Assembly: GCA_021397835.1 (NCBI GenBank)
Contig: JAJFZO010000396.1
Coordinates: forward strand, 806,001 to 870,000
Source: Moringa oleifera
Taxonomy: Eukaryota > Streptophyta > Magnoliopsida > Brassicales > Moringaceae
Reading direction: 5' to 3'
Length of the DNA stretch: 64,000 nucleotides
Shown: positions 36,901 through 49,255 of the stretch, piece by piece
Layout of the letters: each line of letters starts with the position of its first letter
How positions within the stretch are numbered: position 1 is the stretch's first letter
The notes under the pieces: generated by a model
What the model was told of the DNA's origin: nothing
What the model saw: only the letters and a program-made list of their open reading frames with translations
Databases searched by the model: none
Program-made: the position numbers and the translations under genes

Positions 36901-37679
36901 ATAATTATTTTGTTTGTCTCTAAAAGCAGGAGTTTGATACATGATTGAAAAATGATCCTTCATCTTTCATCAAGTCAAATAATGCCCTAATTTGAAAAAG
37001 TGAGTTCAAGCCATGAAGGAAAAGATAAAGTTTATGGAAGACAACAACGTATGCGACCTTATTGAATTGCTTAAAAGAGAGAAACCAATTGACTGCAAAT
37101 GGGTTTTCAAAATCAAATGGGATTTGAAAGGCAATGTTGAAAGGTATAAAGCTCACCTTGTTGCCAAAAGATTCACTAAAAAAGAAGGCGTTGACTACAA
37201 CGAGACTTTGTCGCCTGTTTTAACAAAATACTCCTTTAGGGTAATCATGGCATCTATTTAGAGCTACACCAAATGAACATAAATACTATGTTTATAATGG
37301 AGAAATAAATGAGATAATATACATAGTGTAATCAGAGAATTTTAAGTGTAAGGACTGAAAGCACCTTGTATACAAGTTAAAGAAGTTCATTTATGGTCTT
37401 AAGTAGGCATCTTATAAGTGGTACCAACAATTTGATTTAGTGATTATTTCATTTAGTTTTAAGGAAAATGTCATCAATTAATTTATATATCTCAAGTTTA
37501 ATGGTAAGATGTTCATCATTCTTATTCTTTATGTAAATAACATTTTATTGGCAAGCAATGATAAGGTTTTATTGCATGAAACTAAGAAGTTTTTATCTTG
37601 TCATTTTAAAATGAAAGATCTTGGTGATACATCTTTTATGCTAGGTATATAGATCCATCATGATCATTCAAGAGGTATA
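33981..37679 (+). repeat. Fourfold tandem array of a ~924-bp Copia reverse-transcriptase fragment
   Basis: Units begin with GTTYCT..GAAAATC at 33981, 34905, 35830 and 36756, and an internal ATG-like anchor recurs at 34238, 35162, 36089 and 37013, giving periods of 924-927 bp. Each unit carries a Ty1-Copia RVT_2 segment in order: EEIKSMEDNNVCDLIELL, CKWVFKIKWDLK, ERYKAHLVAKRFTKKEG, ETLSPVSTKYSFRVIMAFI, then a decayed ...ASNDKVLLHDTKKFLSCHFE stretch equivalent to the region after the YVDD motif. All four units share a stop right after IMAFI or IMASI. Unit 1 additionally has Trp to stop (TAG) in the KWVF region and unit 3 Trp to stop (TGA) in IKWDLK. Every unit also carries an 11-bp hairpin (ACCTTTCTTGA / TCAAGAAAGGT, 34079-34116 in unit 1). 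The array is therefore an amplification of an already dead fragment. Confidence 0.9.
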
Positions 37680-38300
37680 TTTGGATTATCACAAATGACT
37701 TATTTTGAAAAGGTGCTTGGTAGACATGGCATGTTGAATTCTATCATTTAAAGACGCACTTATGGTAAAAGGTTAAAAATTTCATTAGTGAAAATACTTT
37801 AAAGTTAAACTTGAGATAAAAGAGATGTATAAATTACTTTATGCTTCTATTGTAAGGAGTCTCATGTATGCTCAAATATATATGCATCCAGATATAGTAT
37901 TTATAGTAGAAATGTTAGGCATATATTTGAGTAATTGACTCATTAGAAAGCAACAAAACGGGTTATATAGTATTTGCAAAAAACAAAAGATTTCATGCTC
38001 ACACATCGGAGATCTGATCACTTGAAAGTTATTAGATACTCACACTTCGACATTGCTAGGTACTTGGATAGCAAAGATTCACTTGAGGCTATGTTTAGTG
38101 CTAGTTGGAAGAGTTATTTCTTGAAAAAGTATTAAAAAACCATTTATAGCTACTTCGACCATGAAAAACTAAGTTTATAGCCTACTATAAGATGATGGCA
38201 AACAAAAGAAAACCCACTTATTACATATGCTTACTATGTATATGATACATACCATGTAAAGCAATGTCATTATCAAAATAAGATAAGAAACATTGAGCTA
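37680..38300 (+). pseudogene. Copia RNase H / C-terminal pol relic continuing from the array
   Basis: The last unit of the array runs on into the downstream part of Copia pol, which the first three units lack. Decayed segments in order: LGLSQMTYFEKVLGRHGM-like (about 37680-37735), VGSLMYAQIYMHPDIVFIVE (about 37855-37915), a piece like KATKRVI (about 37945-37965), a SDHLKVI-like stretch, then ISWKSIKKPFIATSTM-like (about 38110-38165). Frameshifts and stops are frequent. No LTR or polypurine tract could be placed with confidence after it. Confidence 0.78.
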
Positions 38301-41233
38301 TTAAGTAAGAATAAGATAAAAAAAAAATAAACAAGAAAGTGAAAAAGACTTCTATGTTTACTCTTACTCTAAATAAAAAGAATTGATTCCAAATAGTTGT
38401 AGGTAATAGGCTTTTATTTTTAAATGATTTTCTATTGATGTGTTGAGTTTAAGCTTATCAATCCTATAGTTAATAAGAGGCATCAGCTAGGAGGCTTTTT
38501 TTTTTTTTTCACTAATCTAATTAGTTAGTTTACTCATTATTTTGTGTAAGAATCAATGCCTTTTGTTTTCAAATATATAAGGTTTATAAACCATTAACCC
38601 AACAACCACATTGATTATGCAAGAACCAGGGGAAGGAAATTAGAGTCACCTTAAGGAGGATTGATGCTATTCTTTAATCTTGATAGGTATGCAAACTATC
38701 TAAGAGAGAAAGCAAAGAGAGCGAAAGTTGTTCCTAAGAGAGGGATGAGAATCTATGATGGAAGCAAACCTAAAAAGGAATACATTAATTGAAAAAAGAA
38801 ATAGAAAAAAAATTATGCTCATTAATGTCAATATTTTTTAATCATGTGAATTAAGGTAAAAAGATTTAGTAAATTAATTAGGTTAATATCTTCTAATTAG
38901 AAAATGAAATTAAATTATTATAATAGCTTAAGAAGAAGAACAAGAACTGGATTTAAGTGGTTTAGTTAGTCCTTATCTTTTCTACTTGGAGAAGAAAGGA
39001 GCCTAGTCGATATAGTGGAGCCTTACATTTAATTAAGGATATGTGAACCAAAAGAGCTTTCTTTTCCAAAACAATCGATAGCTTTCAACCCAACAATCTT
39101 CTAATTCAAATCATACAGTTGCATTATTTTTGTTTTTAAAAAGCAACATATTCAGTGGCACAACATTGAATTGAGTTCATTATTATTGCTTCTTGCATTT
39201 CTAAACCTTTAATATGTTTACCATTGTTATATTGCTAGTTAAGAGATGAATTTTATTTGTTAAATAGAACTGTAATCAAGATGGTGTAGAGTCTTATCAA
39301 TAAACATACAAAATGGGAGGACTACAAGCATAAATTATATGATTTAAAAGTCCCTAGGCTTTTAATATCAGTAAAGGAGCATCATCTTCAATCCTTGACC
39401 ATTTAAATAGATCTGTTGGCATGAATCTTATGCAATTTTCATTAGTTTTTATAGTGCAATCAAAGAAAAGATTAACCAATATTAGAATTAAAAATAAACC
39501 CTAGATTTCATGGCCATTATAGATTTTATTAGAGAAAGATAGATAAACATCAATAATTTGGAAAGGAAAATAGTTATTCATGAGAAACTTATCAAGGAGA
39601 AGACAAAATGTTCCAAATGATTATATCAAGGAGAAACATCAAGATTTATTTAGACTTCTATTCCTGAAACACTAAGTCAAATCCAACCCAATTCCATCCA
39701 ATGAAAAGGAAATCTCTCCTAGAGTGTTAACCATTATCAAATCTTTCTATTAATGTTCGAAAAACATATTTAAACACTAATTAACAACATATTTACAAGT
39801 GTAATTCTAGTTCACATTACATTAACATATGAGTAAACGAATAACATATTGAATAATTTACGTTACTATACATAAGCATCATTTCATGTTGTGCAATTAG
39901 GATGAAATGTTGACAGGAACTTTAATCTTGATTAAATTTAATTTTCCCTTAAGTTTTCTCGGATATATACGTTGCCAATCCATATCGTAATCAAAGCAAC
40001 ATTTAAATATATCTTAATTAACTAACCAATATATAAATCTATCCTTTTGTCTCAAACCTTGTCCATATTTTAATTATACCAGCTAAAATCATATTGAAAG
40101 CAAAAAAGATGTAAACTGAATAACATATATATTTCAATTATATTAATATGATTCACCAATAATAATGATAGATATTGAAGTCTTGCCTTGACACTTGTTT
40201 CATAGTGGAATATTCGTCATGGCTCTAGCTTTATACCCGCATGCAATGCAAATAATGTAAGTCTGAGATTTCAACTTAAATTTGAAGTTAGAATCTTGAA
40301 GTTATTAAAAGTATGGCATGTAATCGTTGACTCTACTTAACTTAGCAGAGCCTCAAGTTATGATATCAGTGGAGCATTTCATCTTTTTTCTTAGTATAAA
40401 ATTCTTGAATTGAATAGGTAGTATGAGATCTGCAGGATTTTTGTAAATTTTAATGTTGTTATCACGCCATATGCAAAATGGAAAATTAAACGTAGAAATG
40501 GCAAATTACATATTAGTACATAACGAAATGCATTGGTAGATTTTTGTTCAACTTTTACGGTAAATTTAGCATGGAGTAATTTTAAGGATATTCTCTCTGA
40601 GGATAGCAGAATGCATTAATGGATCAAGTAATTTAATCAATTGGTTGAGTATAGTAACATAAATTAAATAGTTAAATATTGCACCAACAATTTATGATCC
40701 CATGTACATAGTAGAGTAAATGAGGGGATAAATGATTAAGAAATTATAGTCTGTAATTTATGATCCCCTGTATATAATAGAGTAAAAAAAAGGGTTAATG
40801 ATTGAGAAATTATAATCTTGTAACACAAATACAATAAAAGAAGGAGCTATCTAACTAAAATGCATAAATACGATCATGCAAAAGATTATATCCAAATGTG
40901 ACATTGTAGAACAAAAACATCTAAGTAAATAATATTTAAAAATGAGAAAAAATTACTCATCGATAAAATCATATGATCTAAAAATCGTCAACTCAAGAAA
41001 AGAGAAGAAAAAAAATAGAACAACTACCAATAGGAAATTGCAAAACTTGACCAAAAATTTCTCTTTCTCTTCCACGCTGCGAGACTAAGGTTTTAGTAAT
41101 TTTGTCATACCACTTTTCTTACTTCAATGCTACCATTCGACTATGCACGATGTTTTTTTCACAAAATTTATCAAAGAAATGAAGCCTTCAATCAATTATG
41201 TAACATCTAAAAAGAAAGTTTTTCTTTTGAAAG
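38301..41233. other. Intergenic DNA between the Copia relic and the CACTA element
   Basis: No gene is recognised. A 66-bp duplication is visible: TTTATGATCCC starts at 40691 and 40757, followed in both by GTA.ATA.TAGAGTAAA and AATGATT.AGAAATTATA. The rest is AT-rich unique-looking sequence without a recognisable family. Confidence 0.5.
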
Positions 41234-41236
41234 AGT

Positions 41237-43125
41237 CACTACTACAAAAATTGTAATAAGTGACAACAATTTAACGGCTGTTATTCAAATAACTGTCATT
41301 AAAAACTAGATTTTTAACGTCAGTTCTAGAAGAACTGACGTTAAAAGATAAATCAGCTAGCTTTTAACGCGAGTTCCTCAAGAATTGACGTTAAAAGCCC
41401 TCTTTTAATGCCAGTTCTTGAAGGACTCACGTTAAAACACCCGTCACTGCAACTGCCATAAACAGATATGTTCAGAGAGCAGCTCACACTCTAATCCGGT
41501 TTTTGGCCTCCATCAACTCCTAATCCGGCTTGCTGTAGCAGCAACCATTGCAGCAGTAACAGCTGCTTACAGCAGCTGTTCCTACTGCTATAAGAAGCAG
41601 CAACAGCAGCTGTTGCTGCTTACTGCAGCTGCTGCTGTAGGAAGCGGCAACAGCAGCTATTGTTGCTTACTGCAGCTGCTACTGCTGCTGTAAGAAACGG
41701 CAACAGCAGCAGCTGTTGCTGCTTCAACTTACACACACACTCTCTCAATCCATGAACTAATGGTTCCGAAACCGGTTGGATTCGTTTCTCAAGTGCAGGC
41801 TGAATCACTTTAGCTTTAGTATATAAGTGCAGTTAGTGATCATAAGCATTTTTTCTTCATTTCACATAGTGAGGAGGTCCAACATGGAAAGTACCGAACA
41901 GAAGAAAAGATGGAAGAACATCTTTAAGCCTTCAATTCAAAGTTATGGCTTTTAATGTCAGTTCTAGAGGAACTGACATTAAAATATGGCCTTTAACGTC
42001 AGTTTTGAAAAAACTGGCGTTAAAGTATGGCCTTCAACACCAGTTTTTTTAGAACTGACATTAAAGGCTGCTCACTTTTCTTTTAAGACAGGGATCTCGA
42101 ATTTGTCTCCAGAACCCACCAGAACCTCGTGCTCAATTTTTACTGTCTATATCTAGGTCATCCCTTTTCCTTTTTGCTCTCTGTTGAGAAGCTAAACCAG
42201 TTGACAGCCGCACTACCTTTCTCCGGACCTTCTCCTCTTTGCTCTCCATCTAAAAGCAGCTAGGCTAGCTGTTGGTGGCACTACTTTTTTCCTGTCCTTT
42301 CCTCTTTGCTTTTTACCTAAAAATAGCTAGAGCAACTACTGGCAAGCAGTGGCACTGCCTCTCTTCAGGCATTTTCCTCTTTGCTCTTCATCCAGAAGTA
42401 ACTACTGAAAGTGGTACTACATCTCTCCTTGCTTCTTTTTCTCTCATTTGTCTCAATCTTCACGAAGGCAGCCACACCCTCTCTATCCATTCGTTCATCT
42501 TTAGCATTCAAACATATGTAAGTATTCGAAGTGTATAATAGAAAAATTTTGGTTGCAAATTGTAAAGAATTGTATTGATGTATATGGTTGATGTGGAAGA
42601 GATGAAAAATTTTATATATCCACGTTTTGGATAATTTGAATGTAAAAATTTTGTATTTATTTTAAAATTAATAAAAAAAATACTGAAAATATATATTTTT
42701 AATGACAATTCTATTAGAACTGTCATTAAAGACACCCCCCTTTTAATGATAGTTCTATTAGAATTGTTATGAAAGACACCCCCTTTTAACGACAGTTCTA
42801 TTAGAACTGTCATGAAAGGTGACCCCCTTTAACGACAGTTCTATTAGAATTGTCATGAAAGGTACCCCCTTTTAACGACAGTTATATTAGAACTGTCATG
42901 AAAGGTAACACCTTTTAACGACAGTTATATTAGAACTGTCATGAAAGGTGCCCCCCTTTAACGACAGTTCTATTAGAACTGTTATCAAAGGCACCCCCTT
43001 TAATGACAGTTCAAGAACTGTCATTAAAAACTCTCCCCTTTAATGACATGAACAAAGATGACAGTTTTACAACTGTCATTAAAAGCTATTTTTAATTGTC
43101 ATTAAAGCTTTTATTTGTTGTAGTG
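41237..43125. mobile_element. Complete non-autonomous CACTA (En/Spm-type) transposon
   Basis: The left end is CACTACTACAAAAATTG and the right end, read inward, is CACTACAACAAATAAAAG: CACTA termini with one mismatch in the first 12 bases. The 3-bp target duplication AGT is exact (41234-41236 and 43126-43128). Subterminal regions are filled with palindromic units. Left: TTTTAACGTCAGTTCTAG and its complement at about 41308-41345, and variants to 41435. Right: about nine ~44-bp units between 42697 and 43090 of the form TTTAACGACAGTTCTATTAG followed by its inverted half and a C run. The interior holds CAG/CTG-rich sequence (41530-41730) and four degenerate ~75-bp repeats with CTCTTTGCTCT (42170-42440). 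No transposase is encoded, so movement would need TNPA/TNPD supplied elsewhere. Confidence 0.92.
41530..41725. repeat. CAG/CTG-rich segment inside the CACTA element
   Basis: Interleaved CAGCAG, GCTGCT and CTGTTGCTG words form an imperfect, self-complementary block. A unit of about 55-60 bp (AAGCAGCAACAGCAGCTGTT...TACTGCAGCTGCTGCTGT) recurs about three times. A minus-strand open frame rich in Gln and Leu results from this composition and is not a gene. Confidence 0.75.
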
Positions 43126-43128
43126 AGT

Positions 43129-46100
43129 GGTGTTCATCGAAGAATAAAAGAAGCAGTTAAAAGAATGAAGTGTAGTAATTGAGTGGAGATTGGTAAGTAT
43201 AATATAAATTATGCTCCTTGCCTAATAGTTTTTACTACTAAAAATACTTCATAAGATTTTTATTGATTGAATGGTTAAAGTGTCATAGGATCATCTAAAA
43301 GAGCTTGGATTCAAATTAGCCTTATTGCATTTTATCCAAAATAATTTAAAATGAAACTTTTATAAAGATCACGAAGCAATTAAATATAAGTTTTCTCTAG
43401 ATCGTATGGCCAGAAACATGATAAAATGGTGTAAAAACAGTAGATTTTTGTAGATTAAATGGTTGACACATTACAAATTTTCTCCAAAAGAGATTGACAA
43501 TTAACTTCTGGCAACAAGTTAGCATCCATCGTCTTTGGATCGGCAACTCAAACAAAAAAATCATCTTGTTAGATGAGTCATTTTTTCTTGCTTTTTTGAA
43601 GTTCACCATGTCATTGTGTAATCATTGCAGTCATCTTTCTCTCAAGCGTACCAAAATTATAGATAATAGTAAATGGAGATGCACTAAATACAGGGATAGA
43701 AACAAAGATCAATCGTACACATAAAAGATTCACAATTATGTCTAACCAATCAATGACTTCAAATACATATCCTGACAAACAGGTAAGAAGATTGAACTTT
43801 TAGCTACTTTGTTATTTATTACATATGCCCTTTCACTTGGTGTAAGAACAGTAGCTATGATGCTCATTAACCAACGTGGGGACAGAAATTTGCTATTAGT
43901 GCATGGCGATAAACCTCTAAGTTTATCTTCCTGTTGGGTCATTAGTTTCAGGAAGTAGCTGTCTTGCCTTTGAAATTTGTGGAAGATCATTTGGCATTGA
44001 TCTCACTAGAGCTGCTAAGCTCATTACTGTGTAGCATAAGAAAGACGATTAAGATTAACGTTGATGCAGGGAAATTGGAAGTGCTTAGGAGATTAATTAT
44101 TCAAGACGATTCTGGTTCAGTTTTTGTTCTAACTTCATAGAATCAAAAGATGTTGAGTGAATCAAACACACGCGATAATACGTACAGATAAAATGCCAGA
44201 CCAGGAACAGCTTGCATACTCAATCTGCTCCACATATGCCATACGCTGAAATGGAATTCCCGGAGCTCATGCATCATTGTGAGCCTTAAATTTATGGTCG
44301 GTATCAGCAGTAGTACAAATCAATACTGGTGTTGTAGATCTAGACACAGATTAATTCTTGACTTCATTTGTACAGAACAGTGGGCACCAATCAAGGCAAG
44401 CAGGTCCGGGAAGCCCACCAAGTATTATTGTACTTCCAACAGTAATGGTTCATCTCTGAATTTGCACTATGACCTCCATTAATTAATGCCCTCGTATTAT
44501 TGAAAGATAACAGAGATGACTAGCATTGCATTAAGACAGTGAGCATTTCTTCATGCGTTATATCAGAAAATTTATTCACTAATTTTCATCAACTTGATGA
44601 TATCTTATGTTAACTTAAGTTTCATGAAAATGGTTCCCAAGAGTTCCCTTGGTACCTCATGATCTTGCCAAAGCAAATTCTTTGATTCTATCTGTGTTAA
44701 TCCAAACAGGATAAATCAAACCCTAGGTATACCTAGAGTTGTTGGTGATGCACCACATATGATTTGAGAAGTAAAGAGGAAAAAACCACCACAAAACCTA
44801 TGATGCTAAATGGACCAGTTCTTATATATACAACGCTAATTAAGAAATATGATCATTACTGTAGCTGCTCAAATGGTACATCCTTAAGTAGAATTTGAAA
44901 GAAATGTCAGAGGATATGCGAGCCACAACAAGAAGCACAGCAACTCAGGCCAAGAAATCTTTCAGTAGAATTTGAGAAGCGTGTTAGAAGGCATTCTGAG
45001 TTACATTAATGAAATTAGTGAAAGAAGAAAGCAAATTACCTGATTAGAAGAGGAAAGTGATTATGAAAATGAGTAAATGTCCTAACATGACGGTGCATGA
45101 GTTGTAATTGTGTTGTCTAACTCACATTTCGATCACCCATGTGAAGCTGAACCTTCTTAACATCTCAACAGTTCATCTAGATGATGATGACTATCAGTGA
45201 AGTACAACTGATATTGCCTGTGAAGATGAGATAAGGTAGTGAGCCCTACTACTATAAAAAGGTTCTGTTGGCTCAATGAGTAGTTGCTTTCTATATCTTT
45301 TTATGAAGAGCTTTCCTCATAGCCACCTGAGAGCCACTAGTATCAGGCAACACAGCAGATCGACCCAACAAAGAACATATAATGCTACATGCACATGTAC
45401 GCCCTAATTAGGAGATATGTCATAATCATCCAACAGGAAATCATTATCTAATTTTCTTCTGAGCGCCTTTTCTTTTTCTTCAGACTCGCTACAGTTATCC
45501 TTCCCTACCTAACTGGGAGATCTCTAACCATCTTCTGATATCATTAAGTCACAATGAAGAAGTGGTAGTGGTGCAGACAAGTAAGACTTTACCCTTTGAT
45601 ACAGATAGTGAGCAAGATAAATTTGCTTGCATACAGTGCAAAATTTAGCTTTAAGTGTGGTCCATGCGCTCTGGACTGATAGATCCTTTGGATGAATATC
45701 TTAAAAGGCATTGCTCCTGTTGAAATACAACATGAAATGTGATGGAATCAGTTTTCCCGTATAAGCAGCCCCGGTCATGACAACTGAACTGCACTGAAGT
45801 TTTTTTATCTCTACAGAACCCATCTATGGCCATGAAACTTAACTATATGTTCACCAAATTAATCTATTGCATTAATACACTATTGAAGTAATGTGCGACT
45901 CAAGTATATATATTGCTCAAGAGTTTCTATAACATTTTCCTGTAATTGCCAGATTTTAAAAGAGAGATTACAAGAGCAATGCCAGTAATTCACATCTCTG
46001 AAATTCTTCTGGAATCAAAGATAACAGTGGACATAAGTTCCAGCTTAATTGGACAAAAGCTGGGTTGGTGTTTGGTGCATAAGATGCAATTATGTCATGA

Positions 46101-46210
46101 AAAAGGTGAAAATGACAACACAATCTTGCCACTTTTATGTGGTCCAAGATTTCACATGCTCCACTGCTTAAGGGCGTTCAGGTTATTAGGTCTATAACAC
46201 TGTCATTCAG
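43129..46210. other. Intergenic DNA upstream of the 174-aa gene
   Basis: Base composition is less AT-extreme than elsewhere between the genes, but only short open frames without recognisable similarity occur on either strand. No transposon ends, repeats or RNA genes were identified. Confidence 0.45.
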
Positions 46211-46222
46211 CCAATATAAAAG
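46211..46222 (+). promoter_or_regulatory. CCAAT and TATA box of the 174-aa gene
   Basis: A TATAAAAG box at 46215-46222, abutted by CCAAT at 46211-46215, lies 78-85 bases before the ATG at 46300. A transcription start about 30 bases downstream (near 46250) would leave a leader of about 50 bases, normal for a plant gene. This is sequence match plus spacing; it is not experimental evidence. Confidence 0.65.
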
Positions 46223-46299
46223 CCATTAGGATTCAAAAGCATCTACAGTCTCAACTCCCATTGCACTGGATTTCTCTCCCAACACCTTCTTTCACAGGC

Positions 46300-46824
46300 A
46301 TGGCAACTCAATGGACAACCCTCACAAGGTTCCAGCATCCTAAACGTCAAAATCCTACATCATCAGCACAGGCTGCATGCTATGGAAGAAGGATTCCTGA
46401 ATCCCGGCAATCCCCTCCAAGAAGCATGCATGACAGACCCATAGGCAATCAACCTAAGCAAGTAATTCATTCAAAAGAAAGAATCATGAATGCAAAGATT
46501 AACAATGAAACTGTACCTAAGAGCCGTGCAGGAAGCTACACAAACATGGAGAGGCACCCAGAAGAAGATAAAGCAGGAGATGCTGAGGAAAGAAGATTCA
46601 AGGCCCGAGGGAAACAACAGCGTCGTTGGGCTGGGGAACTGCCAGGGGTAAGCTTCTGGTATATGAAATCTTGTATAAGCTACATCCTCAGAAGGGCAAG
46701 AGCTTTCTACAATGAGTTCTGCTGTGGAACCTTAGAGGATCCAATGGTTGGAAGTGAAGCATTGTTAGTTGGTCCATATTTCTCAATCCCAGTTATTCCC
46801 CCACCCAACGTTCCCACTGTGTAG
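46300..46824 (+). CDS. Uncharacterised plant protein, 174 aa, single exon
   Basis: I do not recognise this family. The start is the first ATG after the TATA box (MATQWTTLTR); an in-frame open stretch to 46261 has no ATG. Residues 1-113 are polar and basic, rich in Arg, Lys, Gln, Pro and Ser, and look disordered; a charged segment (EEDKAGDAEERRFKARGKQQ, 88-107) ends it. Residues 116-165 look folded and are probably the conserved part: GVSFWYMKSCISYILRRARA (116-135) could form an amphipathic or membrane-associating helix, followed by FYNEFCCGTLEDPMVGSEAL (136-155). The tail GPYFSIPVIPPPNVPTV (158-174) is Pro-rich. There is no signal peptide and no full membrane span by eye. Codon order, composition change relative to the flanks and a well-spaced TATA box favour a real gene, but homology was not checked. 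It could also be an orphan or a fragment of a longer family. Confidence 0.62.
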   Translation: MATQWTTLTRFQHPKRQNPTSSAQAACYGRRIPESRQSPPRSMHDRPIGNQPKQVIHSKERIMNAKINNETVPKSRAGSYTNMERHPEEDKAGDAEERRFKARGKQQRRWAGELPGVSFWYMKSCISYILRRARAFYNEFCCGTLEDPMVGSEALLVGPYFSIPVIPPPNVPTV

Positions 46825-48029
46825 CATGTAAAAGAATGTTTAATAAGTATTTAACTGAAAACTATTTAAAATATAGTATGGAGTTGCATTAATTAATCGT
46901 CATCTCTTGCTTTATATTTGAAGCTTTAATGTCGCTATCCATAGCATCTAATGAGTTGTCTGTTCACTAGTTCACCCTCTCCATCAGGAAGATGTGCTTC
47001 ACTAATACAATGACTGAAACGGCACAAGAACCGGTGTCGTCACTCTCTATCTAATCATACCAGCCGCTGCACTGGGCCATATAAAAGATTTATCACAGGC
47101 ATGTTAGAGAATTGGAGTGGTGAATGAAAAAAAGTCTTACGATCTTCGGATTGATTTTATCATAAAATGAAAATAAAAAATGCAAACATTTCATATGACT
47201 TTAAAATTTAGAAATAGAAGTGACAATTTGGAGGTTTTTATGAGATTCACATTTTCATTTTTAAAACTCAAAGTAAGTTATTAATTTATCTTTTATTTTT
47301 CTAAATGTTTGAATAAAAAAAATCAAACATATCATAATTATTATCTTGATGGTCATATAAGTTCATTACTTTTTTAAAAAAAATATTCATTACTGATAAA
47401 AATAATGTTTAATTTTTATTTTTAATCTACTTTTAAAAATATAATTTTCAATAAATTTATTTATGTTTTTAAAATATTATATAACTATTAGAACCTATAA
47501 TATTATTTTTTTAATTAAAATACATATATCTATTTAAAAAGTATACAAGCAAATTTATGATATTTTATTTTGATTCCAAGTTTAAGTAAATTTATGAATA
47601 AAATTTTAATTCCAATTCTTGTCAAGTAAATAACATATATTGAATCCATTTTTTCTCATTCCGTTCTTGCCCATTTTGGCTTTTATCCATTTCAATTTTT
47701 ATCTATTTCATAAATAAACATATTAAATATATATATATATATATGTTGATGTAAATTTGTGAGCTTTTTTTTTTTTTTTTTGTCTTTTAATTTCGTCTTA
47801 GGGTTAGAGATTCGGGACACATTTACTATGTTACTTAATAAGTATTTCCTCCACTTTGCATCACTACCTAATAAATAAGAAGCCAATATTTTTTGGTCAC
47901 CCAAAGTGATTATTATAATATACATAACATATCGGGGGATTTACTTAATACAAGAAAATAAATATAGAAAATAAAAAAAATTATGTCGTTATGAGCATTT
48001 TCAATAACGAATATTAAAATTAATAGCAT
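46825..48029. other. 3' flank of the 174-aa gene
   Basis: Possible 3' UTR sequence follows the stop codon, with AT-rich poly(A)-like words near 46840-46870. Further on there are only A/T runs, an (AT) run at 47729-47744 and a poly-T at 47766-47780. No gene, RNA or recognisable transposon was found. Confidence 0.5.
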
Positions 48030-49255
48030 TTTGGTGTATTTTAATGTCAAATTAAATTAGTGTAATTAATATTTTATAATAATTATTATTAAATAATATT
48101 TATAATATTAATTAATTTATTTAATATAATAAATAATTATTTAATTAATTTATTTAAGATAATGAAATATTCTTTAATTACCTAATTTTTTGAAGTAATT
48201 TTTTCTAAAACCAATGATTATCTACCTAATATTCACTTTGGAGAAGTGGAGATGATATTCATAAATTTTAAATTATAATTTTACGGTTAGTTTACTATTA
48301 TTGAAATGATTTATTTTTAATCAATGTTGTAATTTAAATTTATGTTATAAACGTTAATTTATATTATGTTTACTTTAATTTAATTTTATTTAAAATAAAT
48401 TTTAATTTTATTATATTTATTCAAAATTAAGATTATTTATATCATAATCTAGCATGTTAATTTAGAAAAAGAAATAGACTCGATAATATAAATTATTTAC
48501 TCTATAATACTAAGTTTGAAAATGCTATCACAAGAATATTATTTCTCAATGGATATGTTAGACTTTTTTTCAGATATAATTATTTTGTTACTCGAATAAT
48601 AATTTAAAAAAATTTATTTTACACAAAAAACTGATAAAAATTAAAAAAAATTAAATAAGAAGAACATGACACGCATTAATTTAAAATATATTTGCCTTTC
48701 TTGTGTGGTTCTCTCGAACTATAGATTTTTTTAATTTAATAAAAAAATTAAACTATAAAAAAATTTCATAAAACTTTTATTTTTATTTTATATTATTAAT
48801 CAAACTCTTAGATTTAAAAATTGATAAATAAGATTTTAATTATCAATTTAAATTAAATTGAACATTATTAAATAATTTTAAAAATTAAAAATATTCAAAT
48901 TTAAAATCTAATACAATAGATTTTGATTTGAAATTTTTTACAAATGTATAAAAAATATTTACATTACAATCATAAAAAGTTTCAAAATTTTTAAATATTA
49001 AAAATACATATATTTAAATTCACTTTTTAAAAAAATTATATAAAAAATTATTCAAATTTAAAAATAAATTCAAAATAAAATAAAAAATTTATTAAAATTA
49101 AGATGTTTTAATAACAAAAATATCATTAACTTTTTTATAGTCATTTAAAATAAAATTTAATTTAAATCTAATTAATAAATCAGAATTTAATTTATTATAT
49201 TTTGAATAGATAACATGATATATGTATATTAAATTCTTATATAATTTTTACTCTT
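48030..49255. other. Extremely AT-rich block, possible matrix-attachment region
   Basis: About 1.2 kb is almost all A and T, with repeated AATTAATTTATTTAA, ATATTTA and AATAAAA words and no coding potential. Such blocks often unwind easily and can act as scaffold/matrix attachment regions. Composition is observed; the function is inference. Confidence 0.4.

Noticed and set aside
41310..41435. Spaced palindromic repeats considered as a CRISPR array
   Set aside because: The genome is a plant's, the units are CACTA subterminal repeats within defined TIRs and target duplication, and there are no unique spacers or cas genes.
41620..41808. Gln/Leu-rich minus-strand ORF
   Set aside because: It arises from CAG/CTG repeats inside the CACTA element and has no promoter or homology.
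42272..42538. 88-codon ORF on + inside the CACTA element
   Set aside because: It is made of the degenerate ~75-bp internal repeats and matches no transposase domain.
46261..46299. Thirteen extra N-terminal codons for the 174-aa protein
   Set aside because: The frame is open but the first codon is TTG; the first ATG is at 46300 and fits the TATA spacing.
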